A stretch of DNA of 64,000 nt from Biscogniauxia marginata. Lineage: Eukaryota > Ascomycota > Sordariomycetes > Xylariales > Xylariaceae. This document shows, in pieces, positions 22,219-33,945 of this stretch. The notes below the pieces were generated by a model that was given only the letters and a program-made list of their open reading frames with translations, was not told the origin of the DNA and did not search any database. A program made the position numbers and the translations under genes. Positions within the stretch are counted from its first letter, which is position 1, and each line of letters begins with the position of its first letter. The stretch covers positions 103,676-167,675 of the forward strand of contig MU404150.1 of NCBI GenBank assembly GCA_022695795.1. Reading direction: 5' to 3'.

Positions 22219-25200
22219 CTATCGATCGCGGTCCTGAGATTCAGGGTAATAACAACCACCTGCGATTACGAGGTTCATTCTCGTAAATTGGACCTTCAAT
22301 ACTGGTGTCTTCTTTGTCGCGAATGCGCTGATCTGGTCGGGGGTGATCATAACTTCCTTGCCCTTCTTCTTGCTTGTACTACCAGTGTTGCCAGCAGGCT
22401 GTGTGGTTGAGCTGGATTGCTTTCCATCGCCCTGGGCGCCAGCTGCTACGATGGTACCATCACCATCTTGTTGGTTTGCTGGACGACTGCCCTCTGCGGG
22501 CATCTCGACATCCCAGACGCGTACAGTACTATCTTGACCACCGGATACAAGCACATTGCTCTCGACACTGAAACTCAGCGACCAGATGCCACCTCGTCCA
22601 TGGCCACGGCAACGCTTTATACGAGTTGCTTTTTCGATGTCCCATAAGAAAATGTTGCCGCCGATGTCTGCCGAAGCCAGAATCTTGCCGTTTGGTGCAC
22701 ACTCCAGCGACGATATGTAATCCGTGTGGCCGGTGAAGACACGCACGCAGTGACCGTTGGCAACAGACCACATGCGGATTGACTTGTCCGTCTCGTCAGA
22801 AGCCGAAAAGACATATGCGCCATTAGGGTGCCAGGCGACGGTAGAAATTGCAGTATCATGACCAACAAGTAAGCGCTGAGCAGAAGCATGATCCTGCGAC
22901 CAGACTCGCACCGTCTTATCCCAACCACCAGTTACGAAATAGTGTCCATGTGGACTCCACGACAAGCTGCAAACAGGGCCGTCGTGTCCCTTGTAGATGC
23001 AAAGGCAAGACCAAACATCGAGAGACCACAGTCTGACGGTGCCATCTGCCGAACAGGAGAGTAGGAGCTTAGAGTCGGTCTCCGGTTTGGCGTGGCCTTC
23101 GTAGATATTGCGGTCTAAGTTGGTGATTGCATCTGAAAATGCTACAGAGTAGACGGGGGCAGAATGACCGATGAGTTTGCGATTATTGACCTTCATATCT
23201 TTCTCCGGTTCCAAGCGTGATTTCAGGGGCTTGCCTTCGAGGTTCCATACGCGGATATAAGACTCTGTTGTACCTGCAGCCACCAGCTGTTGATCCTTGG
23301 AGAAATCCATGCAGGAGACACTAGCTCATGTTAGCATTAAATTTGCCTCCAACATAGTATGTCCGCGCCTACCTTCCAAGGTGGTTATGAAATGTAAACA
23401 TGCAAACAGAAACAGCTGGCCCGACACCACCAGTACGGCCTTCGATCTTGAACCGATCACGGTTTTCTCGAACTTTCTGCATCTCGACGACGACGTCTCT
23501 GGCGCGAGAAGGTGGGTATGGGATATCTGTCCGTTGCGGAGAATCGCCTGATTCCTTCTTAATCGGATGCATCGAGTTGAATTCGTCCACAAGTGTAGGT
23601 ATGCCATCCCTAGGTGGATGAAGTTTGTCCTCCTCCTCGAGTTCCGCAATGATATCTCCTCGAAGCTCGGCATCCAAAGGTAAGGGTCCCAGCTTCAGAG
23701 CCGCTGAGTTATCTAGGATATCACGGTTCGCAACACCGCTGCGATTGTTGATACCGGGGATTCCTTCTTGTATGTCGACATCCTCGAGTTCTTGCTTGCG
23801 AGCGCGTCGGTAGATAGCCTCGAAGCTGAAAGGTTCAATCGGCCCACGATCAACAGAATCAACACGGCAATGTTCTTGGATAATATCAAGGACGACCGCT
23901 CCACACTGATCCAAGTCTCTCTCCAGGAAATGGAAGAGCTGTCCAGTCAAAGACTTATTGATAGGAATTACGTATCTGTTCTCTAGGTAAAGTTTGGCAA
24001 TGGGATTTTCACGAACATGCGGGGCTAGTGTGACGGTTGCTAGGCCCTTCACATCATCTGAACGTCTGGACTCGAACCGATCGCGGCACTTCTCCAGGAA
24101 GTCTTGTGCATGTGCGTGGGAACCTTGCTTCACAAGACGGAGGTAGGAGTACACAAAAAGTGGCCACAAGACCTTGCCCAACTCGAACTATTTTATCAGG
24201 GTAAGTATGTACGTGTATTCGAAGGGCTGCCCCATGCTGGGAAATATTTAACTTGCCTTATAAAGATCGATTCCGTTGTCGACCCAACGCTCAAAATGCT
24301 TGAAGGAGCTTAGGTATTTTCCAGCGGCAAATATCCTGTCGCCGACGCTAGGATCACTGTGACTCTTAGGACGCCCATTCTCATCGATATCCTTGACTTC
24401 TTGACGGAAGATCTCTTCTGTCCGTTTATATCCTTTCTTTAATAGATAGTCCGTAACCTGAGGAGGAGGTAAGTTTAAGTCATCTAGGGAGTTCATAAGA
24501 GAAAGGATAAGGAAGGAAGAGCAGATGAACGAGATTATAACATAAGAGAAATGAAGCGAAAGGCGGTTATTTCATTGCACTAGATCAATGATAGACAGGA
24601 TACACGCCGTTCAAGCCCCAACAAGCAGGGTACTAGCCCGCAGGGGGTAGCGAGTTTTGATGATGCGGGTTGAGCCTACCGTGGGTGAAGATTCAGTCCC
24701 GGAGCCGGATTCTACAGGCGGCACGGCACGAGGATTCGGAAGAGGGTAGTTCGGTTTTCCTTGTGCTAGGTAGGGGGACCGATATGTCGATGCTACGTGA
24801 CGAGACATGGCAAGTGAAGATGTGAGGCGGCTAGGGGAGGATATTATGTAGGTATAGAGAGCCTGGGAGACGTTTCTTTGGTATGACCAGATTGCAGGCA
24901 GAAATAAAGATCGGGGTTGGCCTATGGTTCAAAGAAGTCGGGACAGGAAATCGGGCAACTCTGGTTGGTGGATTTCATACGAGTTGATAATAGGTGACCA
25001 ACTGGGCGCAAGCCAAGGTAGGCGAGGAAATATGGGATGGATGGCAGTAGTGGTGGTGGTGGTGGTGGTATTGGTGCATGTTGACATGTGCTGGAGAAAA
25101 CGGAGAGAGGAGTGGCACGAGGCAGAAGAGGCAAAAGAAGACAGGCACTAAAGGTACCAACGTACTATCTGGTTGAGGTTCTGGTTATTCGTTGCCGTGC

Positions 25201-25312
25201 CCGCCGACGCGGTTGTGGCAACAGTTGTACCTGGAGCTGTGGATGACGGCGGCTGGGGAGTGAAGTTAGCACCAGATGCGCCCGCCGAATTAGGCGGTCC
25301 GGCGTTAGACAT
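22219..25312 (-). CDS. TAF5: TFIID subunit TAF5 (4 exons, 754 aa)
   Basis: Exons on the minus strand are 25312-25166, 24457-24257, 24187-23373 and 23320-22219, total 2265 nt in phase. Intron 1 is long (708 nt); intron 2 has a GC donor (AAG|GCAAGT). Exon 1 encodes a Pro/Ala/Thr-rich head. The LisH motif begins at [20 protein letters not shown] (about residues 50-75). The TAF5 N-terminal domain follows ([29 protein letters not shown], HPxxF-like core), then an acidic linker and a WD40 propeller ([108 protein letters not shown]). The protein is a core scaffold of TFIID, and TAF5 is also in fungal SAGA. It lies head to head with MED11, about 950 bp away. Confidence 0.95.
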
Positions 25313-26260
25313 GGTCGAGACGGTCGCCGGTCGGTACCTCTGATATAATTTTTATGTACACTAATTTTGCGGAATCGGAGAAAGGGACTGTTGCTAAGGT
25401 GATGTATTTGGCACGGTTAAATACGAATAAATGAAGCTTGACTTAGGAAGGTTTTGATGTTGAGGCTCAAAATCAAAAGTGCAACACGGACGCAAGCCGA
25501 TTTACGCGCCAAGGCACTTTATGTACCTATGTACAAAGGTACCTAGGTACTTTTTTAGTGTAGAAGCTCCCGTCAGGTACATAAGTACCAACCCACCAGA
25601 CATTGAAATCAAGTTACAGTATGCGCCAACTAGAGACTAAAAAGCCTATAAGTATCTGAAAGGACGTTGTCTATACTCTACAAGAATTATAGACTACTTC
25701 GAGAAATAACTCATTTTTCCTTATGTTGTTTTGCAGGTATTTATTCATCACTTACCGAAGCTACCTACGTACCACTTACAGGTACTTTAGCGTGTCCATA
25801 GATTAGATAAGGACGAGAGCCTATAAAAAGCTTGGCTGTAGCTCCGATCTCCTTCCCCCCCCAGCCCAGTTTATTCTTTTCACATATACACTCTATTCCG
25901 CAGCATCGCTTCTTAAACAATAGAGTTTATCGAAAATAGTGAGTAAATTTAGTCACCGAGATCGAGTCGATAATACCATTCACCGTAGAATAAAAAGATG
26001 GTGAGACAATAGCTACGGAACAATAGTCAGGTACGGGACAATAAGCTACGAAAGGACAATAGACGCCGACCCAACCCCATTATGTACATGTATATAAGGC
26101 TTCGCGCCACCACTTCTAAATTTCACTTCATCCCAACTACCAAACTCTCAACCACGCTTTCAACCACAGAATTGCTGCACAATTCGGCCAAGGCACACCC
26201 ACACGAACCAACTCCTCAACCATCTCCCCATCTTTCAGCACCGGCGTCACGATTGCGATA
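25313..26260. promoter_or_regulatory. Shared divergent promoter of TAF5 and MED11
   Basis: A 948-bp spacer between two divergent RNA polymerase II machinery genes. It contains a regular array of ACAATAG sites (26006-26062), a TACCTAGGTA palindrome (25540-25549), repeated GTACCT motifs, and a C-run and CT-rich stretch near 25850. A TATATAAGG element lies at about 26091-26099, some 160 bp upstream of the MED11 ATG. Confidence 0.5.
26006..26062 (+). promoter_or_regulatory. Array of four ACAATAG-type sites
   Basis: ACAATAG at 26006-26012, 26020-26026 and 26056-26062, with ACAATAA at 26038-26044. Spacing is 14, 18 and 18 bp. The array is about 200 bp before the MED11 start codon. It resembles the cluster at 19228-19289. 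Confidence 0.4.
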
Positions 26261-26850
26261 ATGGAGAACAACGAGCAGTCCTCTTTCGTCCCTTTCACCA
26301 AGGCCGAGCGCATTCAGCAGCTCGGTGAGATCGATAGAGTCGGTTTCCACGGGCGTCTAAATGTCGCGATACTGACACTCGGCAGAATATCATCAATCTC
26401 CTCAAGTCCACCGCGCAAGCCATCCAGAGCCTCGGCAAGAGGGAACCCCAAGGCGAAGATGCTATCATGACGGACGACGACCAGAAGCAAGTCTTCAAAG
26501 ACTCCATGGACGATTTCCTGGCCACCCTGCGAGTCGTCAATGTCGGAATGAAGCGGCAGATATGGGGGCTCGAGGAGGAGCATATCATCTCGCTTCCTAA
26601 GAAGGACAACCAGAACATCAAAGAAGAGGGCGGCGAAGTGCAAGCGAGCAATACTCGAACTGGTCTCCTCGAGCCCGACGGCGATGGCAAGATCGGCGGT
26701 CTAGACGTAGGCTTCCTCAACAGCCGGAGCAACAAAGTCGAGAGGGACATGGAAGCCGACATGTGGGACGAGGCAGAGGCTATCATGCGGCGAATTCTTG
26801 CACACGGAGGCCAGAATCCAGACACGCACGGCGGTCTACCAGCTTCATGA
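26261..26850 (+). CDS. MED11: Mediator complex subunit 11 (2 exons, 180 aa)
   Basis: Exons 26261-26338 and 26386-26850, total 543 nt; the intron is 47 nt. The conserved Med11 core FTKAERIQQLGEIDR / NIINLLKSTAQAIQSLGK spans the junction and is followed by a helix (FKDSMDDFLATLRVVNVGMK) and an acidic, charged C-terminal extension usual in filamentous fungi. MED11 pairs with MED22 in the Mediator head module and contacts the transcription machinery. The donor is GTCGGT, weaker than consensus, but the exon join restores the family motif exactly. It shares a promoter region with TAF5, also a pre-initiation complex component, so coordinated expression is plausible (inference). Confidence 0.88.
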
Positions 26851-27610
26851 CCCGGGCATCTTCTACGACAAGGGAGCTCCAAGGAGGCATGGCAGGTATA
26901 GGAAGCGTGATATGCATTAGGCGGCGTTCAAGGAGTTCTAGATACCATACTCTTTTACCAACGGCAGGTAAGGCCTGCCATGATATTCTGGCGTATTTGA
27001 GACGAAGATCCTGTCATGATTCAGGTGGGACAGTTTGTGTGCCTACATCACAGCCGATAGAAGGTCTATTGCTGCAAGGTATACACCATGTTACCTAAGG
27101 TATTTAGAAAGTTGAAGGCCGCTATGAGCCCTGATACTCGACATGCAAATACCCAACGGCATTTCTTTCTTCATAATGCATTTAACAAGCCTTGGTCGTC
27201 CGTGAATTGAATTGCGAATTAGGTTGAAAATTTGGATTAAAAATAATAAATAACAAATAATAAAAGCTCTACAAAGTTCTGTATACACAGTATTGAACTT
27301 ATACTACAAAAACATGATGAGATACCTAGGTACATAGGTACCTAAGGTGGTTTAATCGGCACATGTTAGCGCCGACAGTGCATGAGGGCAGCAGGAGGTA
27401 GTAGCAGCCTTGGCCTTGCCCAGCAGCCCACTTGCTTCAACCACAGCTGAAATCTACGTGGACCCGAGTTACGTACCTAAGGTGCGCTTCTGCTTCCGCC
27501 AAAACTCCAGGCCTAAGCTTTCTTCTCACAACCACCACATTCTCCCTCCAATTGACGACAACCTCGTCTCTACGATTTCGGATTTGTCGCAGCCCCCTAG
27601 AATATTCGAC
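26851..27610. other. Intergenic between MED11 and VPS5
   Basis: 3' flank of MED11, an AT-rich stretch at about 27210-27310, and a TACCTAGGTA palindrome at 27323-27332. It ends in the VPS5 promoter. No gene is supported. Confidence 0.55.
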
Positions 27611-29629
27611 ATGGATCTGGGAGAAGCAGGCGACTCACCTTGGGGCGGTATGCTACTCTACACCGAACTCCTTACTGCTTGCGCTGTGCTTAACCTTGAC
27701 TAGATGTTCCTTCGCAATCGGCCTCGATGCCTGCTGCCTCTAGCACCGAAGGTTCGTAACACCGCCGTGACTTGTTGGCTCAATTCAGTCGCTAACGTAT
27801 TGTCTCCATAAAGACAGCTCCTCGAAGCCCCAAGATGCCGAGCCTCCCCAACAGTCGCCGCCATCGATAAAATCACCCACCACGAGGGCGCCGCGAGGTC
27901 CGGTGCGTCGCTTGGTGGCTCAACCAACCAAACTTGAAGCCGTCGACGACCCGCTTGGCCCCTTAGGTCCCCTTGGAGAAAATGCTGGCCCGGGAGCAGA
28001 CGCCCAGGCCGATGAGCCGCCAGTCCCTCCCCAGAAGGAACAGATGGTTATCCGGACCACTATGCCTCAACACCCGCAACAGAGGAGGCCCGGTCCGGGA
28101 GATCCCCATCGCATTGACGATGATGAGTACGACCGACCCTCCGGCCCGAGAGCGCCTCCGCCGGTTCAACCTGCCCAGCCTAGTCCCATCCGAACCAGCA
28201 GTCAGCCGAGTGTCAGTGTCGAGCAGGCAGCAAAGCCGAGCTTCTACATTACGGTCGGTGATCCGCACAAGGTTGGAGATCTGACGAGCTCCCATATTGT
28301 CTACTCTGTTCGAACGAGGGTATGGATGAAATAATCAAAGTCCAACGACAAGGCCAGGCGCTAACGAGAATAGACTACGTCGAAAGCTTACAAGCAGACC
28401 GAGTTTGAGGTCAAGCGAAGATACCGGGATTTCCTATGGCTTTACAACACGATGCACGGGAACAACCCCGGTGTCGTAGTACCTCCACCGCCCGAGAAGC
28501 AGGCGCTTAATCGATTTGAAAGCAACTTTGTCGAATCTCGTCGGGCCGCTCTGGAGAAAATGTGTAACAAAATCGCGGCACATCCCACTCTACAACGAGA
28601 TCCCGACTTGAAGCTCTTCTTGGAGAGCGAGTCATTCAATATCGATGTCAAGCATAAAGAAAGGAGAGAGCCATTGCCCAGTGAGAGCAAGGGTGTTTGG
28701 GGATCTCTAGGCCTCGGCGTCGGTGGCGGTAGTAAATTCGTCGAGCAGGATGATGTAAGTTTTTATATGCAACTCAGATTTGGCAATATCTGACTTCTTT
28801 CTAGTGGTTCCATGATCGACGCGTCTACCTCGATGCTCTCGAAAGTCAATTGAAGGCGTTGATCAAATCGATGGATACAATGGTAAACCAGCGCAAGGCC
28901 ATGGCAGAAGCGGCTGCCGACTTCTCTGCTTCATTGCATGCTCTCTCGACTGTCGAGCTGAGTCCGACCCTCTCAGGACCTCTCGATGCCTTGTCCGATC
29001 TGCAGATCACCATACGAGATGTCTATGACCGACAGGCCCAACAGGACGTACTCACTTTTGGTATCACCATTGACGAGTACATCCGACTGATCGGGAGTGT
29101 AAAGCAAGCTTTTGGGCAACGGCAGAAGGCGTTTTACTCGTGGCACAGCGCCGAGTCGGAGTTACAGAAGCGCAAAGCTAGCCAGGATAAGCTCCTTAGA
29201 CAGGGCCGGTCTCAGCAAGATCGCCTCAACCAAGTGGGCGCCGAGGTGGCAGATGCCGAGCGCAAGGTGCATCAAGCCAGGTTGTTGTTCGACGATATGG
29301 GCAGGCTCATGCGAGCCGAGCTCGATCGGTTCGAGAAGGAGAAGGTCGAGGATTTCAAGTCCTCGGTCGAGACGTTCCTAGAGAGTGCCGTGGAGGCGCA
29401 AAAGGAGGTGAGTCACTCTAGATTCCGCGTTCTCATACGACAACAAAACTAACTGGGAGGCCTACAGTTGATTGAGAAATGGGAGACATTCCTGATGCAA
29501 TTGGACGCAGAGGACGATGAGACCGTGTTCTACCGTCCACCTGTAATCCAGGCTGCTAACAAGCCGGCCGGTCGTGGCGACACGGCCGTAGATCGAGCGA
29601 GGGCCACCATCGATGAGGATTCGGACTAA
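27611..29629 (+). CDS. VPS5: Retromer sorting nexin Vps5 (6 exons, 578 aa)
   Basis: Exons 27611-27647, 27704-27751, 27814-28319, 28374-28754, 28805-29407 and 29468-29629, total 1737 nt in phase. A disordered Pro-rich N-terminus (about residues 1-165) is followed by a PX domain: FYITVGDPHKVG, then SSHIVYSVRTR, FEVKRRYRDFLWLYNTM (the RRYxDF phosphoinositide-binding loop), VVVPPPPEK and FVESRRAALEKM. A Vps5-type BAR domain follows (about 325-560), with WFHDRRVYLDALESQLKALI, ELSPTLSGPLDAL, QDVLTFGITIDEYIRLIGS and a long coiled-coil ending LIEKWETFLMQLDAE. With Vps17 it forms the membrane-bending sorting nexin dimer of retromer, which returns cargo from endosomes to the Golgi. Confidence 0.95.
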
Positions 29630-30051
29630 GTAGGGGGAATAGCAGAGGAGCATTTGGAGGCTCTTTTCACTTTTGATATCCTTACAAAAATGTCGCAGAT
29701 CCATTAGCGCAGCCTGACAGGAGTAGTCCAATGTATACACAGTTGTACATATATATCTACAACACAGAGTCTACCACAGCCTCTTTCCCTCATCATGGCT
29801 GACTTGACTACCTAAGGTAGGCCAGGTCTTTATCAATCAATCATAGCTAATCATCAGACATGTTCCCGTGGGCCACGTTGAGCTCTGCAAATCAAGCCAT
29901 GATCCCCCTCTCGCTCCCTGCCGAAGTGGTTTTTTTCCTTGACCCGAATAGCCGCGAGGTGTCCTCAACTAGCATCGTAGATCTCTTGCCCTTGCTCGTT
30001 TGACTCATTGTATGTCTTCTTGCTCATCAAAACCCTCTAACTGGTACCGCC
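29630..30051. other. Intergenic, convergent 3' flanks
   Basis: Lies between VPS5 and the bL31m gene. Nothing distinctive was seen. Confidence 0.6.
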
Positions 30052-30783
30052 TCATTTCTTCTTACGGGCCACCTTTCCAGACAGGTTCTGCTCCTGGTTC
30101 ACCGAGTAGCCCATTATCAAATTGGTCATCGCATTTCCGCTTCCGGCTTGAGAATCGGCAGGACCCGTCGAAGCAGTAGCAGCATTATCACCACTGCCAT
30201 CACTACCGCCCTCTACCTTATTCTTCTTCTTCTTTCCCTTTCCTTTTTCCCCTTCTCCTTTTTCCCCTTCTCCTTTTCCCTCTCCCGCGGCAGAACCGGC
30301 GCCGGCGTCACCATCGCCACCTTCACCACCGCCGCCAGGACCGTCATCATCACCGTCATCATCGGCGGCGGAGGCGTCCCAGACGCGGCCGAAGCGGCCG
30401 CGGAAGGCGGCGAGGCGGCCGGCCTCGTCGACCTCGACGTTGCGCAGCGACTTCTCGCTCGGCTGCCACAGCACGTGGTTGCGCGTGTCCTTGGTCGACT
30501 TGTAGAGCCCCAGCGGCGACGTCGTGCGCATCGTGTACGTCGACCCGTCGGACATCTGCACCAGCTGCGTGAAGGTGTAGGGCCGCCGCGGCCGCCGGAT
30601 CATGTCCGCGCCGCGGGCGGGCGTCGTGCTGAAAGCGGCCCGGAGGGGGGAAGAGGGGAACGGGGATGGGGATGGGGATGGGGATGGGGATGGGGATGGG
30701 GATGGGGAGGGGGGGGTGGATGCGTGGGGACGACGCGGGAGGGAGAGGGCGCGCGGGAGCTTGGGTACGGTGGATATCGACAT
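30052..30783 (-). CDS. MRPL36: Mitochondrial ribosomal protein bL31m (243 aa)
   Basis: A single exon; the start is placed at Met 30783 (MSISTVPKLPRALSLPRRPH) because this opens a basic, Ser-rich mitochondrial presequence. An in-frame Met at 30918 would add 45 residues lacking that character. After a Ser-Pro run and the probable processing region (RAAFSTTPARGADMIRRPRR), the bL31m core follows: PYTFTQLVQMSDGSTYTMRT, then GLYKSTKDTRNHVLWQPSEK, SLRNVEVDEAGRLAAFRGRF and GRVWDAS. The yeast homologue MRPL36 is a protein of the mitochondrial large subunit. The C-terminal half is a fungal extension: Gly/Asp-rich, then Lys/Glu-rich (KGEGEKGEGEKGKGKKKKNK). The Ser-Pro run is encoded by a hexanucleotide microsatellite. 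Confidence 0.9.
   Translation of the reverse strand: MSISTVPKLPRALSLPRRPHASTPPSPSPSPSPSPSPSPSPFPSSPLRAAFSTTPARGADMIRRPRRPYTFTQLVQMSDGSTYTMRTTSPLGLYKSTKDTRNHVLWQPSEKSLRNVEVDEAGRLAAFRGRFGRVWDASAADDDGDDDGPGGGGEGGDGDAGAGSAAGEGKGEGEKGEGEKGKGKKKKNKVEGGSDGSGDNAATASTGPADSQAGSGNAMTNLIMGYSVNQEQNLSGKVARKKK
30662..30709 (+). repeat. GGGGAT hexanucleotide microsatellite inside bL31m
   Basis: Seven perfect GGGGAT units and one GGGGAG. On the coding (minus) strand it encodes alternating Ser-Pro in the presequence region. Because the unit is six bases long, length changes keep the frame. Confidence 0.95.
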
Positions 30784-31350
30784 CTTTGCTGTGGGGGTGG
30801 AGGTGGGTTGTGTTGTGGGAGGGAGGGAGATGTCAACGAGGGCCGGAGACCGCACTCCCGGAGTGGTGAGGGCGAGAGACCCGTTGTGTCTACTCGGTCT
30901 TGGTTCGATAGGTCGCAAGATGGAAGGAATGTGAATAGCAAGCTTCTTGCGCTGCCTCGGTCGATCGGTTATGGAGTCGTCCTTTAAACTTCCTCCTCTC
31001 TATCTCTCTCTCTCTCTCTCGCTCCCTCGAAAATTCGTCCGGCCAATTGATTTATTCCTAGGGTGATAGTAGCGGGGTCTTTTTGTTGTATTTTGGAAAG
31101 CTTAGAAATTTTTGAAGGTATTTCCAGACTAGTTACCTCCTTCCGGGCCGGAGATCGAGTGACGACGGGCCGACATTCTTATCTTATCATGATCCCGGTC
31201 GGAATTTCTTCGATACCTAAACTGCTAGGGTCCACTTCCCGCTAGAGAAAGCTTGAAATGCGCATCACGTCGCATCGCATCGCACTTACATCAACGCATA
31301 AAGCCAGTCTTTGGCTTCGGTAATTCTCGTGCGGCCGTTCATGGGCTGAG
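30784..31350. promoter_or_regulatory. Divergent promoter of bL31m and flavin-reductase gene
   Basis: A 567-bp spacer between two genes for probable mitochondrial proteins. It contains a CT dinucleotide tract at about 31001-31020, a frequent fungal core-promoter feature. The part before 30918 could be translated in frame with bL31m but is better read as 5' UTR. Confidence 0.45.
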
Positions 31351-32387
31351 ATGAAGAGTCCTCGTGGTCTATGGCGGGCGATTGCGAGTCCACGGAATGC
31401 ATCCTCACTTTCTAACCTGAAGTCCGCGGGCTTGATAAGTTCTGCGGCCGTAAGATGGAAGAGCTCCGGATCGGCGTCCCGCCGGCCACAAGCCGCCGCT
31501 GAAGGTGCGGACATTTCTGTCTCGGGAAGGAGAAGGCAGTTGAGCAGAACATATTCACTGACGAGGCCCACGTTGCAGAACCCGCAGGGCCAACGTCGCA
31601 GACCAATGCCATACGCAGCGTCATGCGCCAGCTCCCGCACCCCGTCGTCGTCATCACGACCCTCGACCACGTACTACACCAACCCCAGACGCCGACGCGG
31701 ATGCCGATACCCCGCGCCATGACCGTGTCCTCGTTCACGTCGCTGACCATCGCGCCCGTGCCCCACGTAACCTTCAACGTGACGCTGCCGAGCCGGACGC
31801 ACCGCGCCCTCGAGGCCTGCGGCGTCTTCAACGCCCACATACTCGAGGGCAACGACCACGGCGCGCGGATCGCGGACCGGTTCACGCGGGGCAACTCGGG
31901 CCCCCCCTCCTCTCCCTCCTCCTCCGCCGCCACCGCCGCCGATGACGACGACGACGGCTTAGGTATACTTGCCGGCCTGGAAGCAGACCTAGGAGTCCGG
32001 GTGCTGGGGCGGGAGGAATGGCAGGCCGAGTGGGACCAGGCGGCGCGGAAAGGGGCTCTTACGATTCCCCCGGAGGGCACAACATCTGCAGACCAGGGCT
32101 CAAGAGACGTGAGGCGTACGGTGCCGGTGCTGCAGGGCAGGGGCATCCTGCACGTCCTGAAGTGCAGGCACGCGAGGCTGCTGTCCCCCCTGAGCTTCGG
32201 CGCCGACCAGCACGCCATCGTCATCGGCGAGGTCCTGGACATCACCACGTCCGGGTGTTCGGCGGACACCGGGACCGGGCGCGACGAGCTCGCCCTCGCG
32301 TACGCGGATAGGGCGTACAGGAGGGTGGGCGAGCGGCTGCTTGGCCGGAACTCCGGCGGGGATTCGGGCGGGGGCGCGAGCAGATGA
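31351..32387 (+). CDS. Flavin reductase-like (FMN-binding) protein, probably mitochondrial
   Basis: The main exon encodes IRSVMRQLPHPVVVITTLD, then PIPRAMTVSSFTSLTIAP, VPHVTFNVTLPSRTHRAL, NAHILEGNDHGARIADRFTR and, after a D-rich insert, LQGRGILHVLKCRHARLLSP and HAIVIGEVLDI. This is the split-barrel flavin reductase (FMN-binding) fold. The upstream frame from 31351 (MKSPRGLWRAIASPRNASSL...) is a good mitochondrial presequence but lies in a different phase, so an intron is needed. Donor 31450 (GTAAGA) with acceptor 31547 gives a 98-nt intron in phase; a 35-nt alternative (31505-31539) is also in phase. Such proteins reduce or bind FMN and often serve partner oxygenases; the specific role is unknown. 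The exact N-terminus is uncertain. Confidence 0.75.
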
Positions 32388-33945
32388 AAAGTTCCAGATA
32401 GACGGGAAGAAAAAGAATAAATTAATTTATCAAAAGAATATACTCGGTGTTGTTGCCGTTGTTGCCGTAGTCCCGATGTAGAAATAAATGTGGATTAACG
32501 AGATCAACCGATGGGCAGAGGAGAGGGGGGTTTTTTTTTTCTCGTAGAGGGTCGTGACACCTGTATCGAGGTTATGGTGCCTACACGTATATGGACTTAC
32601 ATCGAAGCTGGCTAGGTAGGTTAGCTAGGTACATATTTGAGTCTACTTACCCTCTGTGCCCGAAGACCTGGTCTCTCTTCGTGCGATATGCCAAATCATC
32701 GTTCGCGTCACTTTTGGGACTTTGTCTGGCATAATATAAATTAAACAGACGGATAGGCCTTTTCAGGGCAGCTCCTCTCTCCTTTCCTTGTCAAGTTTCC
32801 CTGTATACTGAGTACTCTAACTAAATAGGCATTGGATTTATACACCTTTCCTCGAGTCCTACAGCCGGCTCCTATGTCTGTTTTTTGTTAAGAGGCTCGC
32901 TTCATTTCTAGGCCGTGTTATTCAAGGTATTATGTTCCTTGAAACCGATAGCTAGCCATGCTCATAGGAGGATATACTCGTCGCCATACGTAAACCCATC
33001 GATTCGTCGGGTACGGCATGTGTTTATACAATCACATAGGTGGATATACTAGCCTGTTTAGCTATTGGTATATTAAATATAAATTTAGTGTGAAGACAAT
33101 CCAGAGGTTTTTGTTTCGGTTGAGTCTAACGGACATCAGGGTTCTTAAGCAAAAGAAATAGGGTTTGGGATTCACTTGGGCAAATATACTAGAGAGACGG
33201 GTTGAAGTAATATCGTGTATACAGAAGGAGTATTACTTGTGATAAAGAGGTGAGAGAAGCGCGTGCTTAAGAAGAGAGAATGAAGTGATACGCCCCGAAC
33301 TATACACTTTTTTACTCGTGTAATGATGAGTCAATTTGATTGTCTTTGCCTCTCGGTGAATACAACCGTGCCACCATTTTCCATGTAACATACCGACGAA
33401 CGCGTAGTTCCTACCTATAATTCAACTCATGAGACTCATAAGCCGTAGAATATGTATATGTGTACGACTAGATTTCTCTAGTCTACTAGACTAGAAATAG
33501 AGCTAAAGATGATAAATATTGTCTGGATGAGCCCTACGTCCTTTGCATTGTATACCTGTATTGCTTTTAATCAACTCAAATTGACCTACCTGGGTATATC
33601 GATCCACGACCGACTTAAATATTTAAGCGATCATCGACGTGTTCGACACATTGATGGGGAGCAGGAGAACTTACCTGGGAGCTGATATAAAGGGGGTGGA
33701 TTTCTACTCGCCAAAATTCGGCAGTAATAACAGCTAAGGGGGGAGAAGAAGAAAAAAAGGGGGAGGAGCAGTCTTTGAGCCCAAAGGTAATCCCCCCATA
33801 GGCAAGTCCGCCTCTCCAGCCTCCAAGTGAGAGGAAGGAAGGAAGAAACGAAGTCTATACCTTTCCTCTCGGGAGCAAACTCCCTTCCGCGGCGTTGATA
33901 TATTTATATTCGTCATCCGAGCATGTGTCGAACAATTAATTCGTC
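32388..33945. other. Intergenic, no gene seen
   Basis: 3' flank of the flavin-reductase gene, then AT-rich sequence without coding signal. A minus-strand frame at 33734-33949 lacks support and overlaps the tail of the next gene model. A CT tract is at 33962-33987. Confidence 0.5.

Noticed and set aside
30148..30987. 279-residue open frame on the plus strand
   Set aside because: Shadow of bL31m; mostly translated microsatellite.
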